Source: Sinonovacula constricta
Lineage: Eukaryota; Mollusca; Bivalvia; Cardiida; Solecurtidae
Direction of reading: 5' to 3'
Length of the DNA: 64,000 nucleotides
Assembly (NCBI GenBank): GCA_007844125.1
Contig: CM017567.1
Span: 2,392,660 to 2,456,659, forward strand
Of the stretch, positions 27,601-39,375 are shown piece by piece. Made by a program: the position numbers and the translations under genes. A model generated the notes under the pieces. The model saw only the letters and a list, made by a program, of their open reading frames with translations, had not been told where the DNA came from and did not search any database. Position 1 is the first letter of the stretch, and each line of letters opens with the position of its first letter.

Positions 27601-28243
27601 GTGCACACTAATTATATGCAGTAATAATCACTACTTTACAAAAATGACCCCCAAAAGAAAAAAAAAGCTCTTAAAGATTTTGCATACGAACGTTATTTTC
27701 TACTGTATATGCACATTTATTAATAATTTGATGTCGTTTGTACTTGTTACATGTGTAACGCATGTGATGTAGTTATGATTTATTCCACACATGACATGAC
27801 TTTGTCAATTTCTTTTTGTGTTGTTTGCAACAGTGAATGAACTTTTAATATTATTAAAATTAATATTATTATTTTAATGTTATTAATATTATTTAAATTT
27901 ATAACATGAAAATTATTGCTAATTATATTTTATTGAAATAAAACGCATTTTGAGAGGATTGTAAACATATAACTAAAACTATACACGTTAAAGCGCAAGG
28001 TTAAAGTATTGTAAGTTTATTTAGGACTTACGTTTAGAAATGTCCTTGGATATTTACCAGAATAAAGATATGAAAGATATATTCAATTATTTACATCAAG
28101 AGTTCTGAAAAAAGAGTGAATTTAATGCTTATCACTTTGACTTTAAATTGAAAAAGACAGGCTCGTAAAGCTGTGAATTAATAAATTGCATAATTAGTTC
28201 AAGAGACAGCGATAATCATCCACAGAGTATTCCGAAGTGACGC
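27601..28243. other. AT-rich sequence between repeats
   Basis: Nothing is recognised except the AT-only tract listed separately. Confidence 0.5.
27846..27901. repeat. Almost pure A/T tract with inverted repeats
   Basis: The tract is built from AATATTATTAAAAT and near-complementary segments, with a single G. It would form AT hairpins. Confidence 0.8.
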
Positions 28244-28460
28244 GATCCGAAGCTTCGTAACATTTTCTACATATAATATATAGAAATACTGACAGAACCA
28301 GAGAGCTATTTCCATATAAGCCCGTACATTCGTTTGATTGTGATCCGAAGTATCGCAACATTTTCTACATATAATATATAGAAATATTGACAGAACCAAC
28401 GAGAGAATATATCTGTATTAGCCCTTATATCAGTTTAAATGTAATTCGAAGTATCGTGAT
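28244..28460. repeat. Tandem repeat of about 98-101 bp, two units plus a partial third
   Basis: Units start at 28244 (GATCCGAAGCTTCGTAACAT), 28342 (GATCCGAAGTATCGCAACAT) and 28443 (AATTCGAAGTATCG). The first two share a block of about 40 bp, TTTTCTACATATAATATATAG and beyond, nearly without mismatch. The ORF repeating the peptide string IFLYIICRKC-like on the minus strand comes from this duplication. Confidence 0.9.
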
Positions 28461-29524
28461 TGAACTTAAAAATCATAAACTTTATGTTTATTTTCCATCG
28501 ACAAAAGGAGGAACGGACAAACAACTTTTAACGGAACAAATAAAATGTTTCACGTAGACGAGACACTGAGTTCCAGAATTTATCAGATTTATAATAATTT
28601 ATAATTTATAAGATTTATAAGTCGCTCCTGACAGATTTTCCCGGTATAATTATTATTGTCATATGCCAATTAGTTGGTTCAAGCTACACAAACAGGTAAG
28701 TTATCACAGCAAGAATATGTTTTAAAAGTAAAATACAGTATGACTGTATATTGTTTATTTATAAATACGTAGCTGTGTTCATTTCAACCTTAAATCAGTT
28801 AACTTGATCATATTTCTACGTCAGATTTAACAGGGTCAACTTTTAAGGGGACAATTTTGCATGGTCGTTAGATACACATATCTGATGGTAGGCAAACGAC
28901 ACGGCGTGTACGTACGACGTTCGTCAATTACATCAAGTTGCATACTACCATTATGCAAGATAAATATATAAATGACCAGTAAAATTACGTTTCTGTTTGC
29001 AGCCATGTTTATCAGATGTCAAAATCTTTCTATTAACTTAGTTACAAAATAAGAATGTACGATATTTTACTGACTTAACATCATTATATAGAAGCCGAAA
29101 CTGCACATATATTGTTAGGAGTAAATGTCGAACGACATGTGGTATAGATAGGCAAGAAGAAAAATATCTATGAACCGTCTTCTTTTAAAACGGCGTAAAT
29201 ACAACTCCTTCCAGTGATTTCAGTTATAGTATAAGGTTGTTTTCTAAATGTCTACCTTTTCGCGTAATTCTTTCTTAACTGTAGTAAAATGTGCAGTCTC
29301 GAACATAAGTGTTAACATAGATTGCAAGAAAAGAATTGTATATAAATATATAATTTTACCGGCTAAAAGGTAACATTTTTGAAGTTGACATCGATTATTT
29401 GGATAGTTACAAAAATACCTTAACATACAGAAACTAAATGCATTTCGAGGACATTTCAGATATATAACATACATAATGAATTGCAAAAGTAAGTTGCCGT
29501 GTTGCCGCCCCCTGTTAGTTGTAA
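28461..29524. other. AT-rich sequence, no supported gene
   Basis: An AACAG|GTAAGTT donor-like site at 28695 follows a 61-bp open segment, which is weak evidence on its own. A 96-codon minus-strand frame (29534-29244) has no recognisable features. Confidence 0.4.
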
Positions 29525-32500
29525 TGCATCTCATATTGGCTGCACTCAGGAAAAACTTTGAAATGTTTCACGCGAAATTGTATCTGCTGAGGCGTCGACA
29601 ATTAAGCTAATAGTGTGTGCAAATTATGCTGCTCTGGTGAAGTTTTTATTTATTCATGTTTGCGCTTTTTAGCTCGGCGTTCAAATTCAGTGCAATTAAG
29701 ATTTAACTCTATTCCCTTATCAGAAGAAGCTTATCAACATGTGTTTTATATGTAACGCATCTGTGTTAATGTTTTGTTAGAAATGATTATGGATAGGGTT
29801 TGCTTTGTTTTCTGACCAGAAGTCGTGTATTTACAAATTACTTTCAAAAATTATAAAGCATGTCATGGCTTTAACGCAATCAATACTGCTTGTTTCTATT
29901 ATTAAAATAAATACGATGCATTTAGTGCACCTAGGCGATTCAACATCTTTCAAGAAATATTTATTTTTATATTATGCTTATTAATTAATTTCTTATTATA
30001 TATCTACTAACTTCTTTTAGAAATGCACATATCTGTTGTAATGTTTAATTATTTCAACCGGTCAGCTGTACTTGGTATAAAACCAAATAGTTGTATTATT
30101 TCTCGGGGCTTTAATGTTTATTGAAACATTTCAACTTTCTCCCAAATCACCGCATAATGTCTTGTAGGTAGGTGTATTCATTTTATGCCATTGGCTAATA
30201 ATACATTTTGGCTGGTCAGTAAGAATATCTCAATATTCTTTAATAAAAGTTCAATATGAGTTTTGATTATTATAAGAATATTCAACGTTAAGAAGAAAGC
30301 ATTGAAAAGTGTGTTGTTGCATCCGAAATTCCGTCTGAATTTATTGTAGGCAGAACTATTTAAAGTAGAAACGTATAAAGACGCGCTGATATCTTATGGC
30401 AAGACCGTTTAAGGACATCAAGGTATCTTGTCCGTTGTAAATCGTATTTCCTTCAAACAAAATTAGTGCTATAAGTAAGTTTTTCTCTGACTAATTGAAC
30501 GAGTGTTGGTATGACATAAAACAAAACAAACGTGTGTTGTTTTAATTAAGGCAGCTGTGAGAACTCACGAATAGTTTGGAAACCATAACAGAAACAATTG
30601 GCAGTTTGTGTTGCATTAATAGCTAGCAGGCTGCTTTTATTAACTTGTGCAGAAGCAGATCAGACGGAGTGCAGCCAATATAACACATATAAATTAACAT
30701 AATTCAATCCTGATTTCTGCAATGAACATCCCGTCTTTGATAAATTGTCCTTACTAATTGGGTCTCATCACTATAACAATAGAAGTCATTAAAATATATT
30801 TTGCTAAATATATTTTTGTTTTTGATCTTCTCTTTTTAGTATTCTTGCTCGACAACATTAAATTTTATCAATTGTCAACTTTTTGAATACATATGCTGTA
30901 ATGATGATTTAGCCAACACATTTCAAAAATGTCAATTAAACTGTTTTATTTTCGAAAGTTAATTAACTAATGTTAGTTAATGAAATAAATAAATGCTTTG
31001 GTAAAACAAAATTACTATTTCGAAATGTTTTGTTTCAGCGTTGTGTTTTTCAATAACTTAACTTTGTTGTTTGAAACCAAAGGGCTAGAACTCACTCTCT
31101 GAGCTCATTCGAACAAGACCTTGCATGTATATATGAAATAACCTAATCCTGCCACACCACACGTTTGTCTTAAAAACAAGATACTCTTTTTAAACAAACT
31201 ATCTGAATTGTGTACACACTAAATTTTTTATACAATTCTGTTCAATGCTTCGTAAGCATGCAATACTGTAGAAAAGTAATGTTTTATAGTATAGAAATAT
31301 TTGTAACATTATTTAAAACTATCGGTAATTCTGAGACCTTGGCCAAATCTTGTGTCAACTCATATCGGAATTTCAACGTTTCAAAAATAGAAAAGAAAGC
31401 AGCAGGGTTACGGTAACGGTTATGGACAAAAGAATAGAAAAGCACAGTCTGAACCAAGTTCTTAAGACGGAACATTGCTTAGTAAATATCTTAGTATTTG
31501 CCTAAGAGGAGGTGTAAATCAATTTATAATTAGCAAACTGTTTTATTATGTCTATAATATGCCCAACTGTATCGTACTACACGTATAAATTATATACCGA
31601 AGCTTGTAAACATATAATATGTACCTTTGCCATTGACCATCTTATTGTTGTTTTTGTGTTTGTAGATTGTATCGGTTTAAATCCACCGAACAACTTTTTG
31701 AAGCAGTGTAAAATGGCATATGTTAGTAATGTTAATAAATTGTAAGCCTTTACTAGTGCAGCTAAATGTAAAAAAATACACACACATGTGTAACAAAGCT
31801 TAACATCATAAGTATTATAAACATTCAATTGTTTCAATGCGCTATATAAATAAATCAATATACTCTGCACTGCTCTTTACATATGAACAAAAGAGGATTT
31901 ACATTACAACGAAAGAAATAAGGTAAAAATAATAATTTCTCCTGTTCTAGTGTACATTGGCGACTCTAATCGCACAGCGCCTGGCGATCTATTAATAGCC
32001 ACTTTTCAAAGAAAAGTGTAAAATGTGTGTGCATTTGAAAACAATTAACTAAAGCCTTTCAATATATATGTAAAGTTTCCCGTGTAATCATAAGACATCT
32101 ATGTTGTAGATAAGTTCAAGACTATGTTATACCATGTTAGTATAAAACATTTATCGCTGGTTCTCAATCCGCGAAGTGCAGACAATGTGTAAACAGATAT
32201 CGAAACCTTGTAATGGTTGGGCATTATTACGGTAAACATTGCAACAAAAGAAAGTTTGTAATGAGAATAAACTGGGTGGAATGTTAGTAAATATGGATGC
32301 TATTTATAGATGAAATGATAGTTTGAGTCGTTGCATAAATAGATTCGTATTATTCACAGAGCAGGTGTTGTTTTAACGTTGCGGCTTCTTTACGTCAAAT
32401 ATAAAAGTACAAATGCGATGATTGTTTAAATGTTCATGTAAATTCGCGTGTAAATATTCATATAATATGTGTAATAATGAATGGTTGGACGGATACTTTG

Positions 32501-32663
32501 AATAAATATATGAACACATGCTATTTATAGTTCAATAAGAAAAGTGAATATCAAAATGACAACGTTGCCGCTTAATAATCATAATGTAAAGAATGTGATA
32601 ATTGGATGCAATTAACTTGTAAAGATTGTGTTTTTCTGATTGGTAAACATTGTTGGTGTGTTG

Positions 32664-32712
32664 AGTTTAATCAATAGTCAATAGTCTAGTTTAATCAATA
32701 GTTTAATCAATT
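32664..32712. repeat. Short interspersed direct repeats of AGTTTAATCAATAG
   Basis: Three closely spaced copies or near-copies occur, a small slippage-type array. Confidence 0.85.
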
Positions 32713-33090
32713 GCGCATTAACAATGTTCGGAACACAAAAAGTAATTAATATATAATGTGTGCGCATACCTGTCATACATTATTGTTCGCATTATTATAG
32801 TGCGACGTTTTGAAAAATTACTTTGTCAGATATCTGCATATGTTAACCGCAATTTTATAACACAAAAACAATCGTAAAACTTATTTCTCTGTTGATATTT
32901 TAAATATCACTCTGACATAGTCCAAGGCTTCATTAAGGATATCGTAAACTGATATTTTTTGTTTTGTTTTACATTTTACCAAATAAAACTTTGGCTAGTA
33001 ACAGATAGCAAAGCTTCCACTGGGTATAGTAAAAATTAACGCGTGCATGTCAGGGCCATTGTTGATATCGTCAACCCTTAAACTAGAATG

Positions 33091-33440
33091 TTAAAGGTGG
33101 TATCCGACAGTTTAGACCAAAATATTTTATCAAACATCTTAGTAAATCATTGTTATTTGAACAGATCTCGCAAAATGTTGTTTATTGATGTCCTAAACCT
33201 ATCTGAAAAATGAACCATAACGCCACAATCGTCATTACAAACATGTATTTCCTATCTGAGCCACGCTGCACAGGTGGCTATTTTTAAACCAAGAAAACCA
33301 TGTGGCCACTAATGCTTTAGTTCATCCACGTCATCCGCTGTGACGTCGATGTCTATTTTTAGCTGGAATCCCAATCGTTGTTATTTACAGTTATTGTTAC
33401 ATATATAATATGTAGGCAAACTGTCGGATATCACCTTTAA
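33091..33440. mobile_element. 350-bp non-autonomous DNA transposon (MITE), TTAA-flanked
   Basis: The left end is TTAA followed by AGGTGGTATCCGACAGTTT (33095-33113). The right end is the inverted copy AAACTGTCGGATATCACCT followed by TTAA (33418-33440). The 19-bp terminal inverted repeats differ at one position. No transposase frame exists inside. TTAA at both borders fits a TTAA-targeting superfamily such as piggyBac, but TTAA could also be part of the inverted repeat, so the superfamily is inferred. Confidence 0.85.
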
Positions 33441-33716
33441 ATCGGCTGCGGCTTGGTTAATATGTTAGTTAATGTGGTGACATTATCCACCATAACCAAC
33501 TCTAACAGCCTTTTTCTGTAATATTCCTCCTAAGTCTTTTCTTTTAAGCTACACATTCACGTTTTATGTATCTTACATATTATTTAATTTTAGTTCTTTT
33601 ATTCGGTCGGATACTTGTAGATCCATGTAGAATACATTTTATTACTGATTGTGACAAAGTTATTCCTGTGACCATCACCGTTAAGTACTGGCAGAATTCG
33701 TGCTAATCTTTAATAC

Positions 33717-33785
33717 AAATAGAATAAAAAGGAACAAGAAACAAAAAGAAACAAAAAACAAAACAAAACAAAAAAGAAACAAACA
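33717..33785. repeat. A-rich low-complexity tract
   Basis: Irregular AAAAC, AAAAG and GAAAC units, almost free of T. Confidence 0.9.
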
Positions 33786-34570
33786 AGACAACTGCGTGCT
33801 CACCTAGACTTTCAAATTTGCTTAGAAATTATGGAGCAAGACATTTTAAACTGATTAACAACATGACAAGTCAAACCGGTTCGGAAAAAAGACAAATTTA
33901 ACGATAAAGCTCTTGCGCTTAACGGAAATAAATGCTGACAGCAGAAAAATACGGCCATTAGCCCTAATTATTTAACAACGTTTCCTCGGCTCTTGATCTT
34001 TTATGGCTGCCCTCGTTTAGTCAAAAACAATAACAACAACAAACCACACAGCAGAATCTTGTACATAACATATTCTTGCAAGTTCATAGTCAACTTCGAA
34101 TATCGAAACTTAGTTATCGAGAATAGAAATCATATTTTTTACATATTTTCCCTCCCCTCCACTTTTTTCAGTTTGAGTTTGCAGGATGTTTGCATTACAA
34201 TCATCCTTTATACGAGAAGTTGAAATGAGTGTTTGATGGAGATGAAAATATCTAAAATTATCAGATCTCTTTAAAAACATTTTGTTTCATTCGAACTTCT
34301 GTTTATGTTTATTATGCTTTTTAAGTGTTGTTGTCGGAAAGATAACAATGAATTGGAGAATTATAAATATGTCTTATTTTTTTGATCATCTGAAATATCG
34401 GCAAGCATTATAGAATAACGTATTTATACTTAAGTGATTAACGGTGAGCTCACTGATATAGCTCCGAAGCTGGTTAGACTTGATACTGTTTATGTCAGAC
34501 ATCGTGTCTGGTTTTAAGGTTTTATGGTAGCTATGGTAGTTCAAGTGAGATCCGTCCCGCCGCGCCTCGC

Positions 34571-34607
34571 CCTCTCTCTCTCTCCCCCGCCCCCCCCCCC
34601 CCCCCCC
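34571..34607. repeat. (CT)n followed by poly-C
   Basis: About seven CT units are followed by a C run of about 23 broken by one G. It lies in a local GC-rich patch within otherwise AT-rich DNA. Confidence 0.95.
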
Positions 34608-34870
34608 TATATACTTTTACTGACGGATGCACGATGAAGCCACGTGCTAACCTAACCAGTCTTTATAAAAGCTGCCGTACAGCAACCCCCTTTGTCTAGA
34701 ACCATGACATAAGAAATTGCAGACTGTATTACATCAGCAAGGTACATAATATTAAAACGGTTTTGATAAGCATTGTATCAAAAAAGATTGCAGTAAATGT
34801 AGCACACATTTATGCACATTATGCCTGCCTGGTGTCTGCAACAAACCACTTGCCATTAAAACATAAATAT

Positions 34871-37800
34871 ATTTATCAGAACGCATTGCTGTAACATAGC
34901 AGCATTTCTGTAAAGAATTACAAAAGCCTTTAAAAATATTTTGGTTGCGAGCAGAACAGTTTCATTTTCAACCTGCACATATTGCAAAAATAACATGACA
35001 GAAATAAATTTATATACGGTTGAACGTTTTATGTAATATTGTTAGGGTGATGAGTACATGGGACTCTCTGTCTATCGAAAATGCTTTGACTTATTTACTT
35101 TTATAAAAGAAATAGCATTTAACCGATGGTGATGGGGTTGAATATGTAAATGTTAACTTAACCTGTATTTTATGATGTGACTTGCTGCGGGGCCTGGCAA
35201 CTCAAACGGTAGAATTTGTTTTTTTCTCTCAGCGTAATGGCTTCTGACAATACATTTGAACTAGACTTCAAAGCAATATGTTTGCTTTGAACACAGGTTG
35301 TGTTGTGTTATTTTACACTTAAGTTTGACAATATTTTCATCAATTACATAGTAAAGATATCAAAGCTATCAAAAGCTTTTCTTTTTAAAACTTTAAGCCA
35401 ATTCATGACGTTAATGTGAGGTATGCAGTATAAATGAAATGATAAAAAGTCGTGTCCTTAGTGTGTCTGCTCAAGCTTTTGACTGATCAGTGCATAGTTA
35501 GGGGGTATGTTCAATCGTATTTGTGTCTATTAAACCTCTATATCTCGGATTGAACTTTCTTTTTATACTATCAGATACATCAAACCTAATTGTATACACG
35601 AAAAAGGCACATCAGCTGTACTGGGTTACTTCGCACTCGTGAAACTATGCGATGCTTGCATACTTGTTTACGATTGCGACCTTTTAATCATAATTGTAAT
35701 ACACAAGTTATGTCAAGGGAATCATCTATAATAAATAAGAGATTTTAATACTCTTCACGCATCATTAAGTAACTTCAGAAATAGCAATGAGCTGTGAAGT
35801 AAGACGTTGAATGCGGATATGCAGCGGCATATATACAGCACCAGTTAAATATTTTGTCCGACAGTTACACAATCTGTTTTTAAACTTTGTAAAGGTAAGG
35901 TACAATTATTTTTTTTAATACATAGTTGTTCCAGAACAGATAATTTAATTTAAAATTTGTGAAATGACACTCTACTCTGCTTATTTAAATCCGGACAAAG
36001 AATGGTGCTTAAATCTATCTGAACGCTGAATGTATCGAGTCAGCCACATTTTTCAACACCTGAAGTTAATTTACCTAACATGTTTCTGTTTTCGTCTACT
36101 TTCTAGTAATCTAAATAGCCATTTAGATGGATACACTGTCTTCCATAATTCGTCAAGCTATTAACCATTATATTATCTTGTGCTGGTTTTACTGTTACAT
36201 ACAATGTGAATATTAATTGCATTCTTACCGTTGATGTGTGCGAGCACCATTTGGAAGACGAGTAATTAAGTCGAGTAACATCTTGTTGTTTTTATCCTTG
36301 AAGTGATTGACGAAGTGAGTTTATATAAAAAAGAAACGTCCTTTAATATTGAATGAAAATAAAAATATACAAAACGCATTTTATTCCTAAAGCATTTCTT
36401 TTTTAATTAATTATCAACGGTACAAATATGAACTTTGAACAAGAAAGTCCCCGAAAAGGTAAAACGAGTTCAATGTTCATTTTAATAATTATATTTCTGT
36501 TTAATAAAAATCTTAACGTCGTTCTTTTTTCTTTTTTCCTAAATTATGTTTTTATATAGATTATATGAATTTTATAGAATATACATTTGTTGTTATGAAT
36601 AAAACCAAGGTTGTGCATTGTTTCCATAAAATAATCAATAATTATTTTAAATATGCTGTTTCAAGTGACTGTTTAATAACAAAGCAATACGTATAAAGTT
36701 TTATTGTAATGTACAAAATATTTAATATATTTTAAAGAAAAACATTTGGTTCGACCATTAATATTATTGCCCTTCTTTTTATTTCCTCAAGCATGCTGTT
36801 CCTTGGAAGCGTAGCATTGTTAAACCTAAATTATATAAAAATTGTTACATTAAAGGGATATCCTTAAATCTGCAATAAGTGCTGGCCAAATGTTGTGCCT
36901 CTCCAGCATCATGGTTCTATATCCCCATTACCGAAAGTAAAACAATCATTAATTGGAGCTCATAACCAAAGCTAAAACAAAAAAGATCTTTATGTAGTCT
37001 AACATATGTTGAAAAAAGTGTATATTACTGCTCTAACTTTTATGCAAATTAACATTTTGGTAACACAGCACTTAATTGTCTTAAATAAAAAAAATCTTAA
37101 AATTCTACAGTTTATAAAATCCTTAATGCAAAAGCAAATCGAGCTGTGAACATTCATTTTATTGATGATGTTTAAAAACGATATAATCAAAGCATAACAT
37201 TTGAAAACGTGAAGTGACTTTGCCATTTTGATTTTGATTTGTCAAAATTAGACAAATACTCTGTTAAAGATAAACAGACGAAATAACTCTCTTATAAAAA
37301 CGAATTATAATAAACATGTTTTCCTCTATAGTATTTGGTATGCTTTAATATAGTAAAGTGTTATCTTTATAAAAAGTGGACAATTGCTCGTATGACTTTT
37401 GTCTTTCATTTGTTGCAAATATTGGGTTAATAACAGGAAATCATTTACAAGTTAAAATTCAGTGTCTCATTTTGTTTAAGATATTAACATATTTACCTTT
37501 GTACCTTTATGTAAAACTATTGAAATTGCGTGAAGAATTGAAGAATATCCACTAAAAATGTTTTCCCTTTAAAATGCAGCACAAACTTGAAATGCTCACA
37601 GAAATTGATCATATATCTTTATTTCAAAGATTTGAAATTGAAATTCGCAGTCAGTCTGAAGATTTACAGTCAATGTGGTTAAGGCATAAAGAAAAATAAT
37701 TGATGTTTTATCATTTTATTTTATTCCTATCAATGTGAAAAGGGCAAAAATTATCATAAATAAGACTGTAAGGTATCTGCATTGTAACGTTTTAGGTCCG

Positions 37801-38017
37801 CTTACTGCTTGACTGTTATGTACCTATTTTTCGCAGTACTATTTTGTTATTGTTAAACAGACTTTCCAATCATTTCATTCACAAAACATCTTTACATTGT
37901 TGCTACGTTGTTTATAACCGTATTTTAGCTCAGTTATTACTCTCGATGCAGGTCCTTACTGTTAGTTGTCGCACGTTGGTAGGTTGTTTACGCTGTTGCT
38001 TTTTTTAAAAAACCTTC
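34871..38017. other. AT-rich sequence, nothing firmly recognised
   Basis: A 27-bp segment at 35867-35893 is flanked by GTCCGACAG and AAAG|GTAAGG, but it is too short to call. No repeat family member is identified. Confidence 0.4.
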
Positions 38018-38220
38018 AGGGTATGCGAGGTTGGAGCGCTCCGTAAACCAGATTTAAGCTCCTTTTTCGACCATTTTGCCAACTGACCGTTCCAAGACAT
38101 TAACTTGTGGGTAAAATCTATGTTCGTAACGTCTCATCTCAGTGTTTAGTCACTTTTGCATTAACTTGCGTGTGCGTGTCCCTGTGTAGTGCTAGTTTAA
38201 ATTGTAATAAATGTGACAAT
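38018..38220 (+). repeat. Element D, copy with head and tail part
   Basis: The head carries GCGAGGTTGGAGCGCTCCGT, including the perfect 10-bp palindrome GGAGCGCTCC (38033-38042), then GCCAACTGACCGTTCCAAG. The tail carries GCATTAACTTGCGTGTGCG, then CTAGTTTAAAT. It aligns with 38410-38690. Confidence 0.75.
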
Positions 38221-38409
38221 TCTCTCTGGATGGATATTTTTCATGTCTTCCTATGGTTGAAGATGCAGTTTACTTATAGTTATTATCAATAGTCTCAACA
38301 GTGTTTTTACAAATTAAGAACCAAACTTTCATAAACACATTTATTCTATCATTTTAATTTCAAACTTATTAAAAGTTGTAACTTATCAAAGAAATAAATT
38401 TTGCCGACC

Positions 38410-38690
38410 TATCAGAAGGGCGAGGTTAGAGCTCTGTAAAACCGGTTTAAGCACCCCAGTCGGTCCCTTTTGCCGGTGGACCGTTCCAAGGCGGTAACTG
38501 TTGGGTTTGCTCTTTTTGTTAAATTATTCATCAAAGATTTGTTCTTACTTTTACATTTGGCTTGCATGTGAATAACTTTACCCTGTGCCGTTTCAAATGT
38601 TGTTATGTGTTGGTATGTGTTGCAGTGCTCGTAGGACTCTGCCATTTGTTCTTTTTATTTGTCAAGTTTACTAATAAAACCAGAACATGT
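38410..38690 (+). repeat. Element D, longest copy
   Basis: The head reads GCGAGGTTAGAGCTCTGTAA, then the palindrome AAACCGGTTT (38439-38448), then GGACCGTTCCAAGGCGGTAA. The downstream part (GATTTGTTCTTACTTTTACA and beyond, 38537-38690) matches 56235-56390 closely. It lies 390 bp from the previous D copy in the same orientation. The minus-strand 77-codon frame here is a shadow of the repeat. Confidence 0.75.
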
Positions 38691-38744
38691 ACTTCGGGAA
38701 AAATCGATAGCAACATAAGAGTAGTGTGCAGTCATTATATAATA

Positions 38745-38830
38745 TTAAATGATGTTACATCCTAATGGTTTCATTTCGAGCGATGCGTAGGCTGTAATGA
38801 CTGACTTTTTAAAAGCCAATTAAAATAAAT
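38745..38830 (+). repeat. Element E, copy 1
   Basis: AAATGATGTTACATCC, then GCGTAGGCTGTAATGACTGA, matches the block at 39290-39375. It follows the D copy directly, so it may be the distal part of the same element. Confidence 0.6.
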
Positions 38831-39289
38831 ATTAGATATATGTTTTTCGTTATACAATGTCTGACATACATTGCTCGAGAATTTGGAATTATACTTGGCA
38901 TGATCGTTAATAACATCGCGTCCTATTTGCACTTGATTTTTCACGTTAAATTTCTAAGCGCCCGCCTCCAACTCGTAATTCCAGTAGTAATAAAGCGCAA
39001 ACCATTGTGTATTATTTAAACAGATGTTCAGTTTATTTGAATACTTCATCGTTTCCTTGCTTGTAATCATCTTTAAGAATAAACCATTTTCTCTCTAGGT
39101 TTTCTAAACGAGATAAAATACATTCATTAGTCCTTTTTGTTATTTTGTTTACGTTTAAATTTATTGAAAGTAGTAATTCTGGGTATTTCTGGATAAGAGC
39201 AATTTTTTTTTCAATGAAGCCGTAAGCATAAACTTTAACTTAATAGGAATAATATTACACAAAATATAAAAAATATGTAAACAAGATAA

Positions 39290-39375
39290 AACGATGTTAC
39301 AGACGTTTGACTTGAAATCGGGCGTTGGATATGCTGTAATGGCTGACTTAAAAGGAACCTTTAAAATCGACATAC
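39290..39375 (+). repeat. Element E, copy 2
   Basis: AAACGATGTTACAGACG, then GCGTTGGATATGCTGTAATG and GCTGACTTAAAAGGAACC, is a diverged copy of 38745-38830. A 126-codon minus-strand frame overlaps it and is regarded as chance. Confidence 0.6.

Larger units (their letters stand above)
29525..34870. repeat. Family B, copy 3, with internal rearrangement
   Basis: B1 is at 29531-29645 (GAGGCGTCGACAATTAAGCT), B2 at 32100-32310 (GAATAAACTGGGTGGAATG), B3 at 33895-33975 (AATGCTGACAGCAGAAAAAT) and B4 at 34720-34870 (GTCTGCAACAAACC). An extra B4-like block sits at 30600-30780 (ATTTCTGCAATGAACATCCC), between B1 and B2. This makes that interval about 2 kb longer than in copy 2. The MITE at 33.1 kb has also inserted here. 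Confidence 0.55.
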
